Shown: one piece after another, positions 1 through 7,865 of the stretch
How the letters are laid out: each line of letters opens with the position of its first letter
How positions within the stretch are numbered: position 1 is the stretch's first letter
Assembly (NCBI RefSeq): GCF_009014635.1
Contig: NZ_BKCF01000005.1
Location: 246,820-310,819 of the forward strand
Source: Patiriisocius marinistellae
GTDB taxonomy: Bacteria; Bacteroidota; Bacteroidia; Flavobacteriales; Flavobacteriaceae
Length of the DNA: 64,000 bases
Direction of reading: 5' to 3'
Made by a program: the position numbers and the translations under genes
Notes under the pieces: model-generated
Database searches by the model: none
What the model saw: the letters and a program-made list of their open reading frames with translations, nothing else
What the model was told of the DNA's origin: nothing

Positions 1-312
1 GGTGTTGTTAGTATAACTTCGGTTGATGTTGAGGCGCTTTACAAATATCTTTCAGGTTATTATAAAAATTTAAAATTACTTCGGAAATGGCAATCACAAG
101 ATGCAGCCGTAGCAAACATTTTACATGGGTACATGCCTAGTTTGCTTGAAGAGGCTTTTGGAATTCCTGAAAATAGAGCGTTTGATTTTGTTTTGTTCTG
201 CGTCGAAACCACAACACTTGAAAACGAATTTAAAAATGAAAACTACGAGCTTGTTCTTGATATATTTCAGAAGAAAGCTCCAGAATACTTAAAAGGATTG
301 GTAAAAGAATAA
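1..312 (+). CDS. C-terminal part of an unrecognised protein (5' end outside window)
   Basis: The first reading frame is open from base 1 and stops with TAA at 310-312, giving the last 103 residues of a protein whose start lies to the left. The visible part is mixed alpha-helical sequence with several aromatic residues and no cysteine cluster or catalytic motif I can name. It is read toward the DUF6702 and M1 peptidase genes on the same strand, so it may belong to that group. In it an exact copy of the recurrent 10-base motif (79-88) is read as Leu-Arg-Lys. Function unknown. Confidence 0.6.
   Translation, partial: GVVSITSVDVEALYKYLSGYYKNLKLLRKWQSQDAAVANILHGYMPSLLEEAFGIPENRAFDFVLFCVETTTLENEFKNENYELVLDIFQKKAPEYLKGLVKE
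79..88 (+). repeat. Dispersed 10-bp motif CTTCGGAAAT (first of 18 exact copies)
   Basis: Exact copies, forward (CTTCGGAAAT on +): 79-88, 3285-3294, 4505-4514, 16936-16945, 29433-29442, 30654-30663, 49047-49056, 56398-56407, 58869-58878. Exact copies, reverse (ATTTCCGAAG on +): 334-343, 10028-10037, 20422-20431, 23268-23277, 29964-29973, 32233-32242, 34824-34833, 40942-40951, 47057-47066. Copies matching nine bases: 17699-17707, 21801-21809, 42595-42603, 59079-59087. Flanks tend to be T-rich before and A/T-rich after. Nine exact copies are intergenic and nine are inside genes. Found by eye, so a few may have been missed. Function unknown; see findings. Confidence 0.85.
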
Positions 313-408
313 CGTGTGTTTTAATCCATTTATATTTCCGAAGAGATAGAAAGGAATAATTTTTGTAACATTGCGAAAATCTAGACTACTAACAGTATTT
401 GCATTCCT

Positions 409-912
409 ATGAAATTTTTAAAATTATTGTTTTTTGTATTCTGTTTCACTGTATTTACGTCTTTTACAGCACATAAGTTTTATGTGAGTATTACTAAAAT
501 AGAGTATGTTAAAGAGAAACAATCAATACAAATTATTACTCAACTTTTTACAGATGACCTTGAAGATGCCTTATCAGAGCGTTATGGCAAAGATGTACAT
601 TTAGATTCTTCTAAAGAAACTAAAGCTGACGTTGCATTATTTGAAAAATACCTACTTAGTAAGCTCACAATCTTAGTAAATGGAAACCCAGTAAAATATA
701 ATTTTATTGGTCACAAATATGACATTGACCAAGTCAAAGCCTATATTGAAATAACAGGGATTGAAGCTGTAAATTCTATGGAAATTGAAAACACAATATT
801 GATGGATAAATTTGAGAATCAACAAAATATTATACACTTTAAAACTGGAACATCAAGAAAAAGTCTTGTATTAGATAAAGAAAATCCTAAAGGATTGTTA
901 AAATTTGAGTAA
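409..912 (+). CDS. DUF6702-type exported protein
   Basis: The 167-residue product has an N-terminal signal peptide (Lys near the start, hydrophobic core to about residue 18, then a probable cleavage near SFTAHKF) and no later membrane segment, so it is probably periplasmic or surface exposed. The start HKFYVSITKIEY and the acidic LFTDDLEDAL segment fit the DUF6702 family of small flavobacterial exported proteins, whose function is unknown. It lies 63 bases before the M1 peptidase gene on the same strand and may be co-transcribed with it. A copy of the 10-base motif (334-343) sits in its upstream region. Confidence 0.7.
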   Translation: MKFLKLLFFVFCFTVFTSFTAHKFYVSITKIEYVKEKQSIQIITQLFTDDLEDALSERYGKDVHLDSSKETKADVALFEKYLLSKLTILVNGNPVKYNFIGHKYDIDQVKAYIEITGIEAVNSMEIENTILMDKFENQQNIIHFKTGTSRKSLVLDKENPKGLLKFE

Positions 913-975
913 TCAAAGAGTATAGCTATATAAACCCCTATTTTTAACAAATTATTATTAAAAACCATTTACTAA

Positions 976-3276
976 ATGAAAGTAATTAAATTATTGTCAT
1001 TATTGATGTTGATAACATCGGCTGGAATGATGCAAGCGCAAGAAGAGACAACAGAGCGAAAGCCAGGTCATACTAACGAAAACAGGTTTAAGCAGCTCTA
1101 TACTGAGTTTTCTACTCCTAATCAATATCGTTCTGCAAGTGGAGCACCTGGTCCTAATTATTATCAGCAGCAAGCAGATTATAAAATGGATATTCGTCTT
1201 GATGATGAGAATACAAGGATATATGGAAATGAAACGATTACATATACTAATAATTCGCCAGATGTTTTAGAATATTTATGGGTACAGTTAGATCAAAATG
1301 TTAGAGCAAGAGATTCAAAATCTCCACTAATAGAGCCTAGTGGTGCTGCGCCTGCGCAACAAGCAAGTTCATTTGTAAATAGCTATATGGGAGAAAAATT
1401 TGACGGTGGTTTTAAAATTGACCATGTTAAAGATACTAAAGGAAATAATTTAAAGTATACGATAAACCGCACGATGATGCGTATTGATATTCCAAAAGCT
1501 ATGCAGCCAGGAGATGAATACTCATTTAATATTAAGTGGTGGTACAATATTGTAAATCATACAATTGATAGAGCTAGAAGTGGATACGAAACTTTTGACG
1601 ATGGAAATAATGGGTATGTGATTGCGCAGTTCTACCCACGTATGGCTGTTTATAATGATGTTGAAGGATGGCAGAATAGTCAGTTTTGGGGACGTGATGA
1701 ATTTGCGTTGCCATTTGGTGACTTTGAAGTAAATATCACAGTTCCTGCAGATCACACAATGGATGCAACGGGTGTGTTGACAAATAGGAAAGAGATATTT
1801 TCAAAAGACATGATGAACCGTTATGAGCGCGCAAAAAAATCATACGATAAACCAGTAATTATTGTAACTCAAGAAGAGGCAGAAGCAGCTGCAAAAGGAT
1901 TTAGTAAAGCAACTAAAACGTGGAAATTTAAAGCAGAAAATGTACGTGACTACGGTTTTGCAACTTCGAGGAGATACATATGGGATATGATGGCAGTAAA
2001 AATGGGAGACAGAGATGTTATGGCAGTGTCAGTATACCCACCAGAAGGAAATCCATTATGGGAAGACTACTCAACGAGAGTTGTAGCGAGTACACTAAAG
2101 TCTTATTCTAGAATGAGTTTTGATTATCCATACCACAAAGCAATTTCAGTTCACGCTAAAGGTCAAGGAATGGAATACCCTATGATTTGCTGGAATTACG
2201 GTCGTCCAGAAAAGGATGGTACCTACAGTGAAAGAACAAAATATGGAATGATGAGTGTTATTATTCATGAAGTTGGGCATAATTACTACCCAATGATTGT
2301 CAATAGTGATGAGCGTCAATGGACTTGGATGGATGAAGGACTAACTACATTTGTTCAATACATAGCTGAACAAGATTTTGGTGAAAAATATCCAGAGGCT
2401 ATTGCACCAAACAAAGCATATCCTTCACGTCGTGGTCCTGCAAAGAACATTGTAAGTTACATGGCAGGTGATCAAGAGAGCATCGCTCCAATTATGACAA
2501 AAGGATTAAACACATACAACTTTGGAGCAAACGCATATTCAAAGCCAGCAACTGGATTAAACATTTTGAGAGAAACAATTATGGGCAGAGAGTTGTTCGA
2601 CCATGCTTTTAGGACATATTCTCAAAGATGGATGTTTAAACACCCAACGCCAGAAGATTTCTTTAGAACAATGGAAGATGCATCTGCCGTTGATTTAGAT
2701 TGGTTTTGGAGAGCTTGGTTTTACACAACAGACTATACAGACATAGGAGTAAAGGATGTTGAGACATTTTATGTTACATCAAAAATGACTAAAGAAGTTA
2801 AAAAAATGATGGAAGCACGTGGAATGAGTGAGAGTGATTTACCACCATTAGTTTATTTAGTAAAAGAAGGAAGCGATGACTTTGAAGAAAGCATGAAAAC
2901 AGAAACATTGAATGATGTTACAACACTCCAAACATACATAATGGATAATTTAACGCCTGCACAACGTGCTAATTTAAAGTCTCCTAAATATTTTTATAAT
3001 GTGACTTTTGAGAAGCCAGGAGGAATCCCAATGCCGCTTATCGTTGAGTATACATACAGTGATGGTTCTACAAAAAGAGAAACATATCCAGCACAATTAT
3101 GGAGAAAAAACGATGCTGAGGTAAGCCTTACGGTACCTTCTGAAATGGAAATCACAAAAATTATGGTCGATCCAGACGAAGAAACAGCAGATATTGACAC
3201 TACTAACAACGCGTGGCCAAAACGTAAAAAGTTAGGTGAGTTTGATAACTTCAAAAAGGAAGAAAACAAAAACTAA
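976..3276 (+). CDS. M1-family (gluzincin) metallopeptidase, exported
   Basis: This 766-residue zinc aminopeptidase-like protein has a signal peptide ending near residue 21 (MMQAQ). The zinc site is HEVGH at 431-435 with the third ligand Glu454 in WMDEG, the M1 arrangement HEXXH-X18-E. GQGMEYP about 50 residues earlier takes the place of the GAMEN exopeptidase motif. The N-terminal half is the expected beta-rich domain and the C-terminal part is helical and charged. It probably trims peptides in the periplasm or at the surface. A strong terminator follows, so transcription probably ends here. Substrate cannot be read from the sequence. Confidence 0.88.
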   Translation: MKVIKLLSLLMLITSAGMMQAQEETTERKPGHTNENRFKQLYTEFSTPNQYRSASGAPGPNYYQQQADYKMDIRLDDENTRIYGNETITYTNNSPDVLEYLWVQLDQNVRARDSKSPLIEPSGAAPAQQASSFVNSYMGEKFDGGFKIDHVKDTKGNNLKYTINRTMMRIDIPKAMQPGDEYSFNIKWWYNIVNHTIDRARSGYETFDDGNNGYVIAQFYPRMAVYNDVEGWQNSQFWGRDEFALPFGDFEVNITVPADHTMDATGVLTNRKEIFSKDMMNRYERAKKSYDKPVIIVTQEEAEAAAKGFSKATKTWKFKAENVRDYGFATSRRYIWDMMAVKMGDRDVMAVSVYPPEGNPLWEDYSTRVVASTLKSYSRMSFDYPYHKAISVHAKGQGMEYPMICWNYGRPEKDGTYSERTKYGMMSVIIHEVGHNYYPMIVNSDERQWTWMDEGLTTFVQYIAEQDFGEKYPEAIAPNKAYPSRRGPAKNIVSYMAGDQESIAPIMTKGLNTYNFGANAYSKPATGLNILRETIMGRELFDHAFRTYSQRWMFKHPTPEDFFRTMEDASAVDLDWFWRAWFYTTDYTDIGVKDVETFYVTSKMTKEVKKMMEARGMSESDLPPLVYLVKEGSDDFEESMKTETLNDVTTLQTYIMDNLTPAQRANLKSPKYFYNVTFEKPGGIPMPLIVEYTYSDGSTKRETYPAQLWRKNDAEVSLTVPSEMEITKIMVDPDEETADIDTTNNAWPKRKKLGEFDNFKKEENKN

Positions 3277-3304
3277 TAATCTTTCTTCGGAAATATATAA
3301 CACC

Positions 3305-3334
3305 AAAGCCCACTACAATTGTAGTGGGCTTTTT
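3305..3334 (+). terminator. Intrinsic terminator after the M1 peptidase gene
   Basis: A perfect 12-base stem (3305-3316 with 3321-3332) around the loop AATT is followed by T residues. It lies 29 bases after the peptidase stop. A copy of the 10-base motif sits between stop and stem (3285-3294). Confidence 0.9.
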
Positions 3335-3449
3335 GGTTTTTCATTAATGTGAAGTTAGTTCTCTTTAGCACAATTTATAATTACCTAAACTTACCATCTA
3401 CTAATTAAAATTTTAATTCTAATTTCAGAATTCACAATCCATAATTCAA

Positions 3450-3457
3450 TATCTTTG
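3450..3457 (+). promoter_or_regulatory. Candidate Bacteroidota -7 box (TATCTTTG) for tatA
   Basis: TATCTTTG matches the Bacteroidota -7 consensus TANNTTTG and lies only four bases before the ATG, implying a very short leader. No clear -33 TTTG is seen at the usual spacing. Confidence 0.5.
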
Positions 3458-3461
3458 CGTC

Positions 3462-3749
3462 ATGCAAATGCAACCACATTTATTATTTATTAGCGGGGCA
3501 GAAATAGGTTTTATACTATTCTTAGTCCTCCTCATTTTTGGTGCAGACAAAATTCCCGAAATCGCTCGCGGATTAGGAAAAGGAATGCGCCAAATTAAAG
3601 ATGCTACTAACGATATTAAAAGTGAAATCACAAAAACTGCTGAGAAACAAGGATTAGATTTAGATATTACTAAAGATGTTCGTAAAGAAATTGATGCAAT
3701 TAAAGATGATGTAGAGGAGTTTGGTGGTTCTGTAAAACGCAAGTTTTAA
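3462..3749 (+). CDS. tatA: Twin-arginine translocase subunit, TatA/TatB type
   Basis: A 95-residue protein with an N-terminal membrane helix (about residues 8-27), the hinge motif LLIFGADKIPEIARGLGKGMRQ, then an amphipathic helix and a charged, lysine-rich tail. This is the layout of TatA/B proteins, which form the pore or receptor moving folded proteins across the inner membrane. The short tail favours a TatA-like role, but A and B are hard to tell apart in this phylum. Its stop overlaps the start of the PAP2 gene by one base (TAATG), indicating translational coupling. Confidence 0.85.
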   Translation: MQMQPHLLFISGAEIGFILFLVLLIFGADKIPEIARGLGKGMRQIKDATNDIKSEITKTAEKQGLDLDITKDVRKEIDAIKDDVEEFGGSVKRKF

Positions 3750-4315
3750 TGCTACAAACTTTAAAAGACTGGGATAGAGAACTATTTGTATGGCTCAATG
3801 GTCTAGGGATTGAAGATTACGATGGCTTTTGGATTTTTGCAACACAAATAGAAAACTGGACAGCACTATATATTATATTCTTTGCAGTTTTAATATACTA
3901 TCTAAAGCCAAAAAAAGGAATTATTGCTATTCTGTTTTTAGTAGCAACATTTTTGTTAACGTTAGGATTAACAGATGTAACTAAAAATTATATTGCGAGG
4001 CTACGCCCTAACAATGTTGAAGCATTGGGAGAATTAATACGTATTTTACAAAAGCCCACCAACTATAGTTTCTTCTCAGGACACGCATCCACAAGTTTTT
4101 CAATAGTAACATTTGTGGTGCTTACTATTAAAAGTTATACAAAATGGATATACCTAGCTTATTTATGGCCGCTCATATTTGTGATGAGTCGTATCTATGT
4201 AGGCGTACATTACCCTAGTGATATTTTTGTTGGTGCTTTAGTGGGTACAATAATTGCATTTTTGGGTTACTGGAGTTTTCAGAAGGTCACTCATAAGTTT
4301 ATTGATAAAGAATAG
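3749..4315 (+). CDS. PAP2-superfamily membrane phosphatase
   Basis: The 188-residue protein has about five membrane helices and all three acid-phosphatase signatures: K79-X6-RP (to Pro87), S110-G-H112, and S147-R-X5-H154-X3-D158. The conserved histidines are the phosphotransfer residues of the family. It probably dephosphorylates a lipid phosphate such as undecaprenyl pyrophosphate or phosphatidic-acid-type substrates on the outer face of the inner membrane. The specific substrate is not determined. It overlaps tatA by one base. Its TAG stop directly abuts the stop of the convergent methyltransferase gene, leaving no room for a terminator. Confidence 0.85.
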   Translation: MLQTLKDWDRELFVWLNGLGIEDYDGFWIFATQIENWTALYIIFFAVLIYYLKPKKGIIAILFLVATFLLTLGLTDVTKNYIARLRPNNVEALGELIRILQKPTNYSFFSGHASTSFSIVTFVVLTIKSYTKWIYLAYLWPLIFVMSRIYVGVHYPSDIFVGALVGTIIAFLGYWSFQKVTHKFIDKE

Positions 4316-4957
4316 CTATTTTACTCTTGATATTGTCAAGCCATCTCTAATGGGTAATAAAACCGTTTCTAGCATAAGATGTTCATTAAGCATCTTATTG
4401 TAGGCTAAAATGGCTTTGGTATCTTCATCCTTATCTTTTAATGGTTCAACTACTTTTCCGCTCCATAAAACATTGTCACTCAAAATTATAGACCCTTTTT
4501 TCAACTTCGGAAATATTAAATCCAAATATTTTGGGTAATTTATTTTATCTGCATCGATAAATACTAGGTCAAAAGTGCAATCTATTTCAGAAATAATATC
4601 CAGCGCATTACCAGTGTATTGAAAAATTTGTTCTCCAAAATTAGATTTGTCAAAATACCTTCGCTGTAAATCGTGAAGTTCCTCGTTTACATCTATGGTA
4701 TGTAATGATCCGTCTTTTTGCATTCCTTCTGCCAAACACAAAGCAGAATAGCCTGTGTAGGTACCTATTTCAAGTATGTGTTTAGGGTTGATTAGTTTAG
4801 AAATCATACTTAAAAACCTTCCTTGATAGTGCCCACTAGACATTCTAGGAGCAAGTACTTTTCTCCAAGTTTCTCGAGTTAAATCTTGTAGTAATTCTGG
4901 TTCTGGTTGCGAATGATTAACAGCGTATTCGTCAATATTTTGAGGTAAAAAGTGCAC
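4316..4957 (-). CDS. O-methyltransferase, caffeoyl-CoA OMT/catechol OMT-like
   Basis: A 213-residue class I SAM-dependent methyltransferase. The SAM loop ILEIGTYTGYSALCL is at 61-75, and FIDADK (133-138) with Asp161-Asn162 supplies the metal-binding residues of the cation-dependent OMT family. These enzymes methylate catechol-like hydroxyls. It is the last gene of the minus-strand run that carries the kynurenine enzymes, 35 bases after the SDR. A role on an aromatic intermediate such as 3-hydroxyanthranilate or 3-hydroxykynurenine is possible but only inferred. A copy of the 10-base motif lies inside the gene, read as Phe-Pro-Lys. Confidence 0.82.
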   Translation of the reverse strand: MHFLPQNIDEYAVNHSQPEPELLQDLTRETWRKVLAPRMSSGHYQGRFLSMISKLINPKHILEIGTYTGYSALCLAEGMQKDGSLHTIDVNEELHDLQRRYFDKSNFGEQIFQYTGNALDIISEIDCTFDLVFIDADKINYPKYLDLIFPKLKKGSIILSDNVLWSGKVVEPLKDKDEDTKAILAYNKMLNEHLMLETVLLPIRDGLTISRVK

Positions 4958-4992
4958 GTAGTTATTTTTTATATCTTAAATGTAGTACTGTT

Positions 4993-5772
4993 TTACTTAG
5001 TTGATTGCATTTTTTTTACTTGTTTGAGTAAAATTTTTGTAGGGGTTAGCGGGAGTGATGCCATCATTATTTTTTGACTAAAACTTAATCCAGCTTTTAC
5101 ATTAAGCTCTCCACTCAACATTCCTTGATAACCAGTTTGAGCAACTTCTTCTGGCGGAAATGTATTATCAAAAAGAGGTGTTTTGTCCATGCCACTAGTT
5201 TCTCCAAATCCAGTATTTGTAGCACCGGGTAATAAAGCTGTAACAGTAACACTAGTTTCACTCAGCTCTTCATAAATTGCATTGCTAAACGAGGTTACAT
5301 ACGCTTTTGTAGCAAAATAAACTGCTTGTAATGGACCTGGCATTAAACTCGCTGTTGATGAAACGTTTAATACTCTTCCACTGTTTATTTTAACCATATC
5401 TGGTAGAAAAAAACGTGTTAACTCAGTTAAGGCAATGATGTTAAGATTAATCATATTTAAATCATCCTCCCATTTTCTTTCGTGAAATTTGCCAAGACCA
5501 CCAAAACCAGCATTGTTAATAAGATAGTCAACTGTGATTCCCTCGTTTTTCACAATATTATAAACCTCCTTTCCTGCACCTTGTTTTGATAAATCCTTTT
5601 CAATGACAAAAACTTTAATGCCATGAGCATATTCAAGTTCTCTTTTCATATCTTTCAATTTATCAATACTGCGTGCAACCAAAACAAGGTCACCTTTTTT
5701 AGCTGCATGTATTAATGCAAATTGTTCACCTATTCCGCTACTTGCTCCCGTAATTAGTGCTGTCTTGCTCAT
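4993..5772 (-). CDS. Short-chain dehydrogenase/reductase (classical SDR)
   Basis: A 259-residue NAD(P)-dependent oxidoreductase with the cofactor loop TGASSGIG at 8-15, NNAG at 86-89, and the catalytic Ser138/139, Tyr152 and Lys156 (YFATK). Arg34 after the second strand suggests NADP(H) preference. It starts two bases after the stop of the ACMS decarboxylase gene and so is probably translated from the same message. The substrate cannot be told; a carbonyl compound from tryptophan breakdown would fit the context but is unproven. Confidence 0.8.
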   Translation of the reverse strand: MSKTALITGASSGIGEQFALIHAAKKGDLVLVARSIDKLKDMKRELEYAHGIKVFVIEKDLSKQGAGKEVYNIVKNEGITVDYLINNAGFGGLGKFHERKWEDDLNMINLNIIALTELTRFFLPDMVKINSGRVLNVSSTASLMPGPLQAVYFATKAYVTSFSNAIYEELSETSVTVTALLPGATNTGFGETSGMDKTPLFDNTFPPEEVAQTGYQGMLSGELNVKAGLSFSQKIMMASLPLTPTKILLKQVKKMQSTK

Positions 5773-5774
5773 TT

Positions 5775-6863
5775 TTATTTTCCTAAAATTCTATTTACTA
5801 ATTTTTCTTTTGCAGCTGTATCATCGCCGCATAGCCATTGAATTACATTATCTTCCCAGATGGCATCGCATTGAGCATCATTTAAAATTTTACGCTCTTT
5901 TGCTAAATCAAGTATTTTTCCAGGATAAGATGATTGTTTTTCACTTTCCATTTCTCCTAATGGATATGGGTCATCAAGTCCCATAACTATTTGACTTGTT
6001 CCTTGATTTTTAACTAATAATTCAAGCCCGCCAGTATCGTGAACTAGCGTGTCAAAAAATATGTTTTTATGACCCACAGATTTGCGAGGGTGTGTTTTTC
6101 CTTCAAATAAATCTGGGCGTCCATCAAATCCTTGAATTCTTCTTCCAAGATTCATTTGTGCCAATTGTCCTCCATGTGCAAAACAAGTTCTCATATTTGG
6201 ATATTTATCTGCATAGCCATTTAGAGTCAAAAAGTGATAGGCATCTGCACACTGTGCAAGCATCCATATTAAATGAAAACGCCAAGAGGTATTTTCTAAT
6301 TTTATAAATTTTTCACCATCATAAGGATGAACTTCAACAGCTAGATTGTACTTACTTGCCATTTCAAAAATAGGCTCGTTTTCTTCGTCAAAAATACAAC
6401 GCCAAGTACCTATGGTGTCCATATAATGGGTGGGTAAACATAATAACTGCATTCCTAAATCTTCAACACAGCGCTCAATTTCCCATAAAGCGCCACGAAC
6501 AAATCCTGGATGAACTACAAATCCAGTTGTAAATTTGGTTGGATTTTCACGTTGTACTTTGGCATTAAAATCATTCTGAAATCTTAATGCTTGTTTCATC
6601 TCTTCCACGCGCAGCCCATTTCCGTAGAGCTGAGAAAGATTTAGCACTACAGCGTGGTCAAGTTTATTTCGCTCCATCCAAGCAAGTTTTTCATCTAAGA
6701 AAAAACTAGAATCTGTCACAGGACGACTCCAGTCTTTTTGCAACATAAACTTCCTATCTTTATCTACCCAGAAAATCCCTTTATCTTTCATGAATTGAGG
6801 AATTTCTTCGGGATAGGGAAGTAGGTGTGAGTGACCGTTGATTCTAAGTTTTCTGTGTTCCAT
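5775..6863 (-). CDS. 2-amino-3-carboxymuconate-6-semialdehyde decarboxylase (ACMSD-type amidohydrolase)
   Basis: This 362-residue amidohydrolase-fold protein has the N-terminal metal motif HSH (residues 11-13), further ligand candidates in VEVHPYDG and CFAHGG, and an Asp in MGLDDPYPLG. Length and context match ACMSD, the zinc enzyme that removes CO2 from the 3-hydroxyanthranilate ring-cleavage product to give 2-aminomuconate semialdehyde. Kynureninase, kynurenine monooxygenase, a muconate-semialdehyde-type ALDH and a deaminase-type RidA are encoded on the same strand just upstream, which supports the assignment over other members of the superfamily. Confidence 0.82.
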   Translation of the reverse strand: MEHRKLRINGHSHLLPYPEEIPQFMKDKGIFWVDKDRKFMLQKDWSRPVTDSSFFLDEKLAWMERNKLDHAVVLNLSQLYGNGLRVEEMKQALRFQNDFNAKVQRENPTKFTTGFVVHPGFVRGALWEIERCVEDLGMQLLCLPTHYMDTIGTWRCIFDEENEPIFEMASKYNLAVEVHPYDGEKFIKLENTSWRFHLIWMLAQCADAYHFLTLNGYADKYPNMRTCFAHGGQLAQMNLGRRIQGFDGRPDLFEGKTHPRKSVGHKNIFFDTLVHDTGGLELLVKNQGTSQIVMGLDDPYPLGEMESEKQSSYPGKILDLAKERKILNDAQCDAIWEDNVIQWLCGDDTAAKEKLVNRILGK

Positions 6864-6938
6864 AGAAATGCCCGTTATGGGTATGTTTAGTTAGTTCTTT
6901 AAAAATAGAAAAAATGTGTGGTTGATAGCTATGGAAAC

Positions 6939-7724
6939 CTATAAACTTTTAGTTCTTCCACCGTCAACAGGAAGATTTATTCCATTGATATAACTTGCCG
7001 AAGGGCTTGCTAAAAATGCAATAGCATATGCTATTTCTTCAGGTTCTGCAAAACGTTTTGCTGGCACCACGTTTTGCATCATCGTATTAGCTTGGTCAAA
7101 AGTTCCGTTTATTTTCTTTGCGACATTATGTAATATTGCATCTAACCTTTCGGTAGCAGTTGCTCCAGGTAAAACATTATTTACGGTAATGCCAAAAGGA
7201 CCTACCTCTGTTGCTAGTGTTTTACTCCAGTTTGCAACTGCACCACGGATGGTGTTACTCACACCAAGACCTTCAATAGGTTGCTTTACAGAAGTAGAGA
7301 TTACATTAATTATACGTCCATACCCAGCTTTTTTCATTCCAGGAACTACAGCTTGAGCAAGAATGTGATTACATTTTAAATGTTGCGTAAAAGCAGCTTC
7401 AAATTCTTCTATTTCTGCAGAAAATATAGGGCCAGCTTTTGGACCTCCTGTGTTGTTTAATAAAATATGAAAGTCTTTATTTGCTGTCGCATCTTCAAGT
7501 GTAGATTTTAATCCCTTAAAATCACTAAAATCCGCAACTAGATAATCATGGGTTTGCCCATTTTGAGTTGAGAGTGAGGCTAATACCTCTTTTAGCTTTT
7601 CTTCATTACGAGCAACTAATGTAATAGTTGCGCCTAAGTGAGCTAGCTCTTTTGCAGTTGCTTTTCCTATTCCTGCGCTACTTCCACACACTAAGGCATT
7701 TTTGTTTTTTAAGTCTAGTTTCAT
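6939..7724 (-). CDS. Atypical SDR-family protein lacking the catalytic Tyr/Lys
   Basis: The 261-residue Rossmann protein has the cofactor loop GSSAGIG at 14-20, NNTGG near 90-94 and the C-terminal INGINLPVDGG segment typical of 3-oxoacyl-ACP-reductase-like SDRs. Where YxxxK is expected it reads S156-N-T-I-R160, so both the proton-donor tyrosine and the lysine are replaced; the serine region (S143-T-S145) is kept. A subgroup of SDRs carries such an S...R pair. It lies inside the kynurenine cluster and may act on, or bind, a pathway intermediate. Confidence 0.75.
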   Translation of the reverse strand: MKLDLKNKNALVCGSSAGIGKATAKELAHLGATITLVARNEEKLKEVLASLSTQNGQTHDYLVADFSDFKGLKSTLEDATANKDFHILLNNTGGPKAGPIFSAEIEEFEAAFTQHLKCNHILAQAVVPGMKKAGYGRIINVISTSVKQPIEGLGVSNTIRGAVANWSKTLATEVGPFGITVNNVLPGATATERLDAILHNVAKKINGTFDQANTMMQNVVPAKRFAEPEEIAYAIAFLASPSASYINGINLPVDGGRTKSL

Positions 7725-7738
7725 AAATAAAGTTGTTT

Positions 7739-7758
7739 GGTCGAGCGCAGTCGAGACC
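7739..7758. repeat. REP-like GC-rich imperfect palindrome
   Basis: GGTCGAGCGCAGTCGAGACC lies in the 141-base gap between the SDR and aldehyde dehydrogenase genes. It is much richer in G+C than its surroundings and can form an imperfect hairpin. Very similar strings are, from memory, common intergenic repeats in flavobacterial genomes. Only one copy is present in this window. Confidence 0.45.
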
Positions 7759-7865
7759 TAATTAAAATAGGGGGTTTATAAGACCTCTCAAGCTTTCTGC
7801 GCGATATTCTCTAAATTAAGAAAACTTAATAATTCAAATAGTGCTTGAGGGAATATGTATTATTT

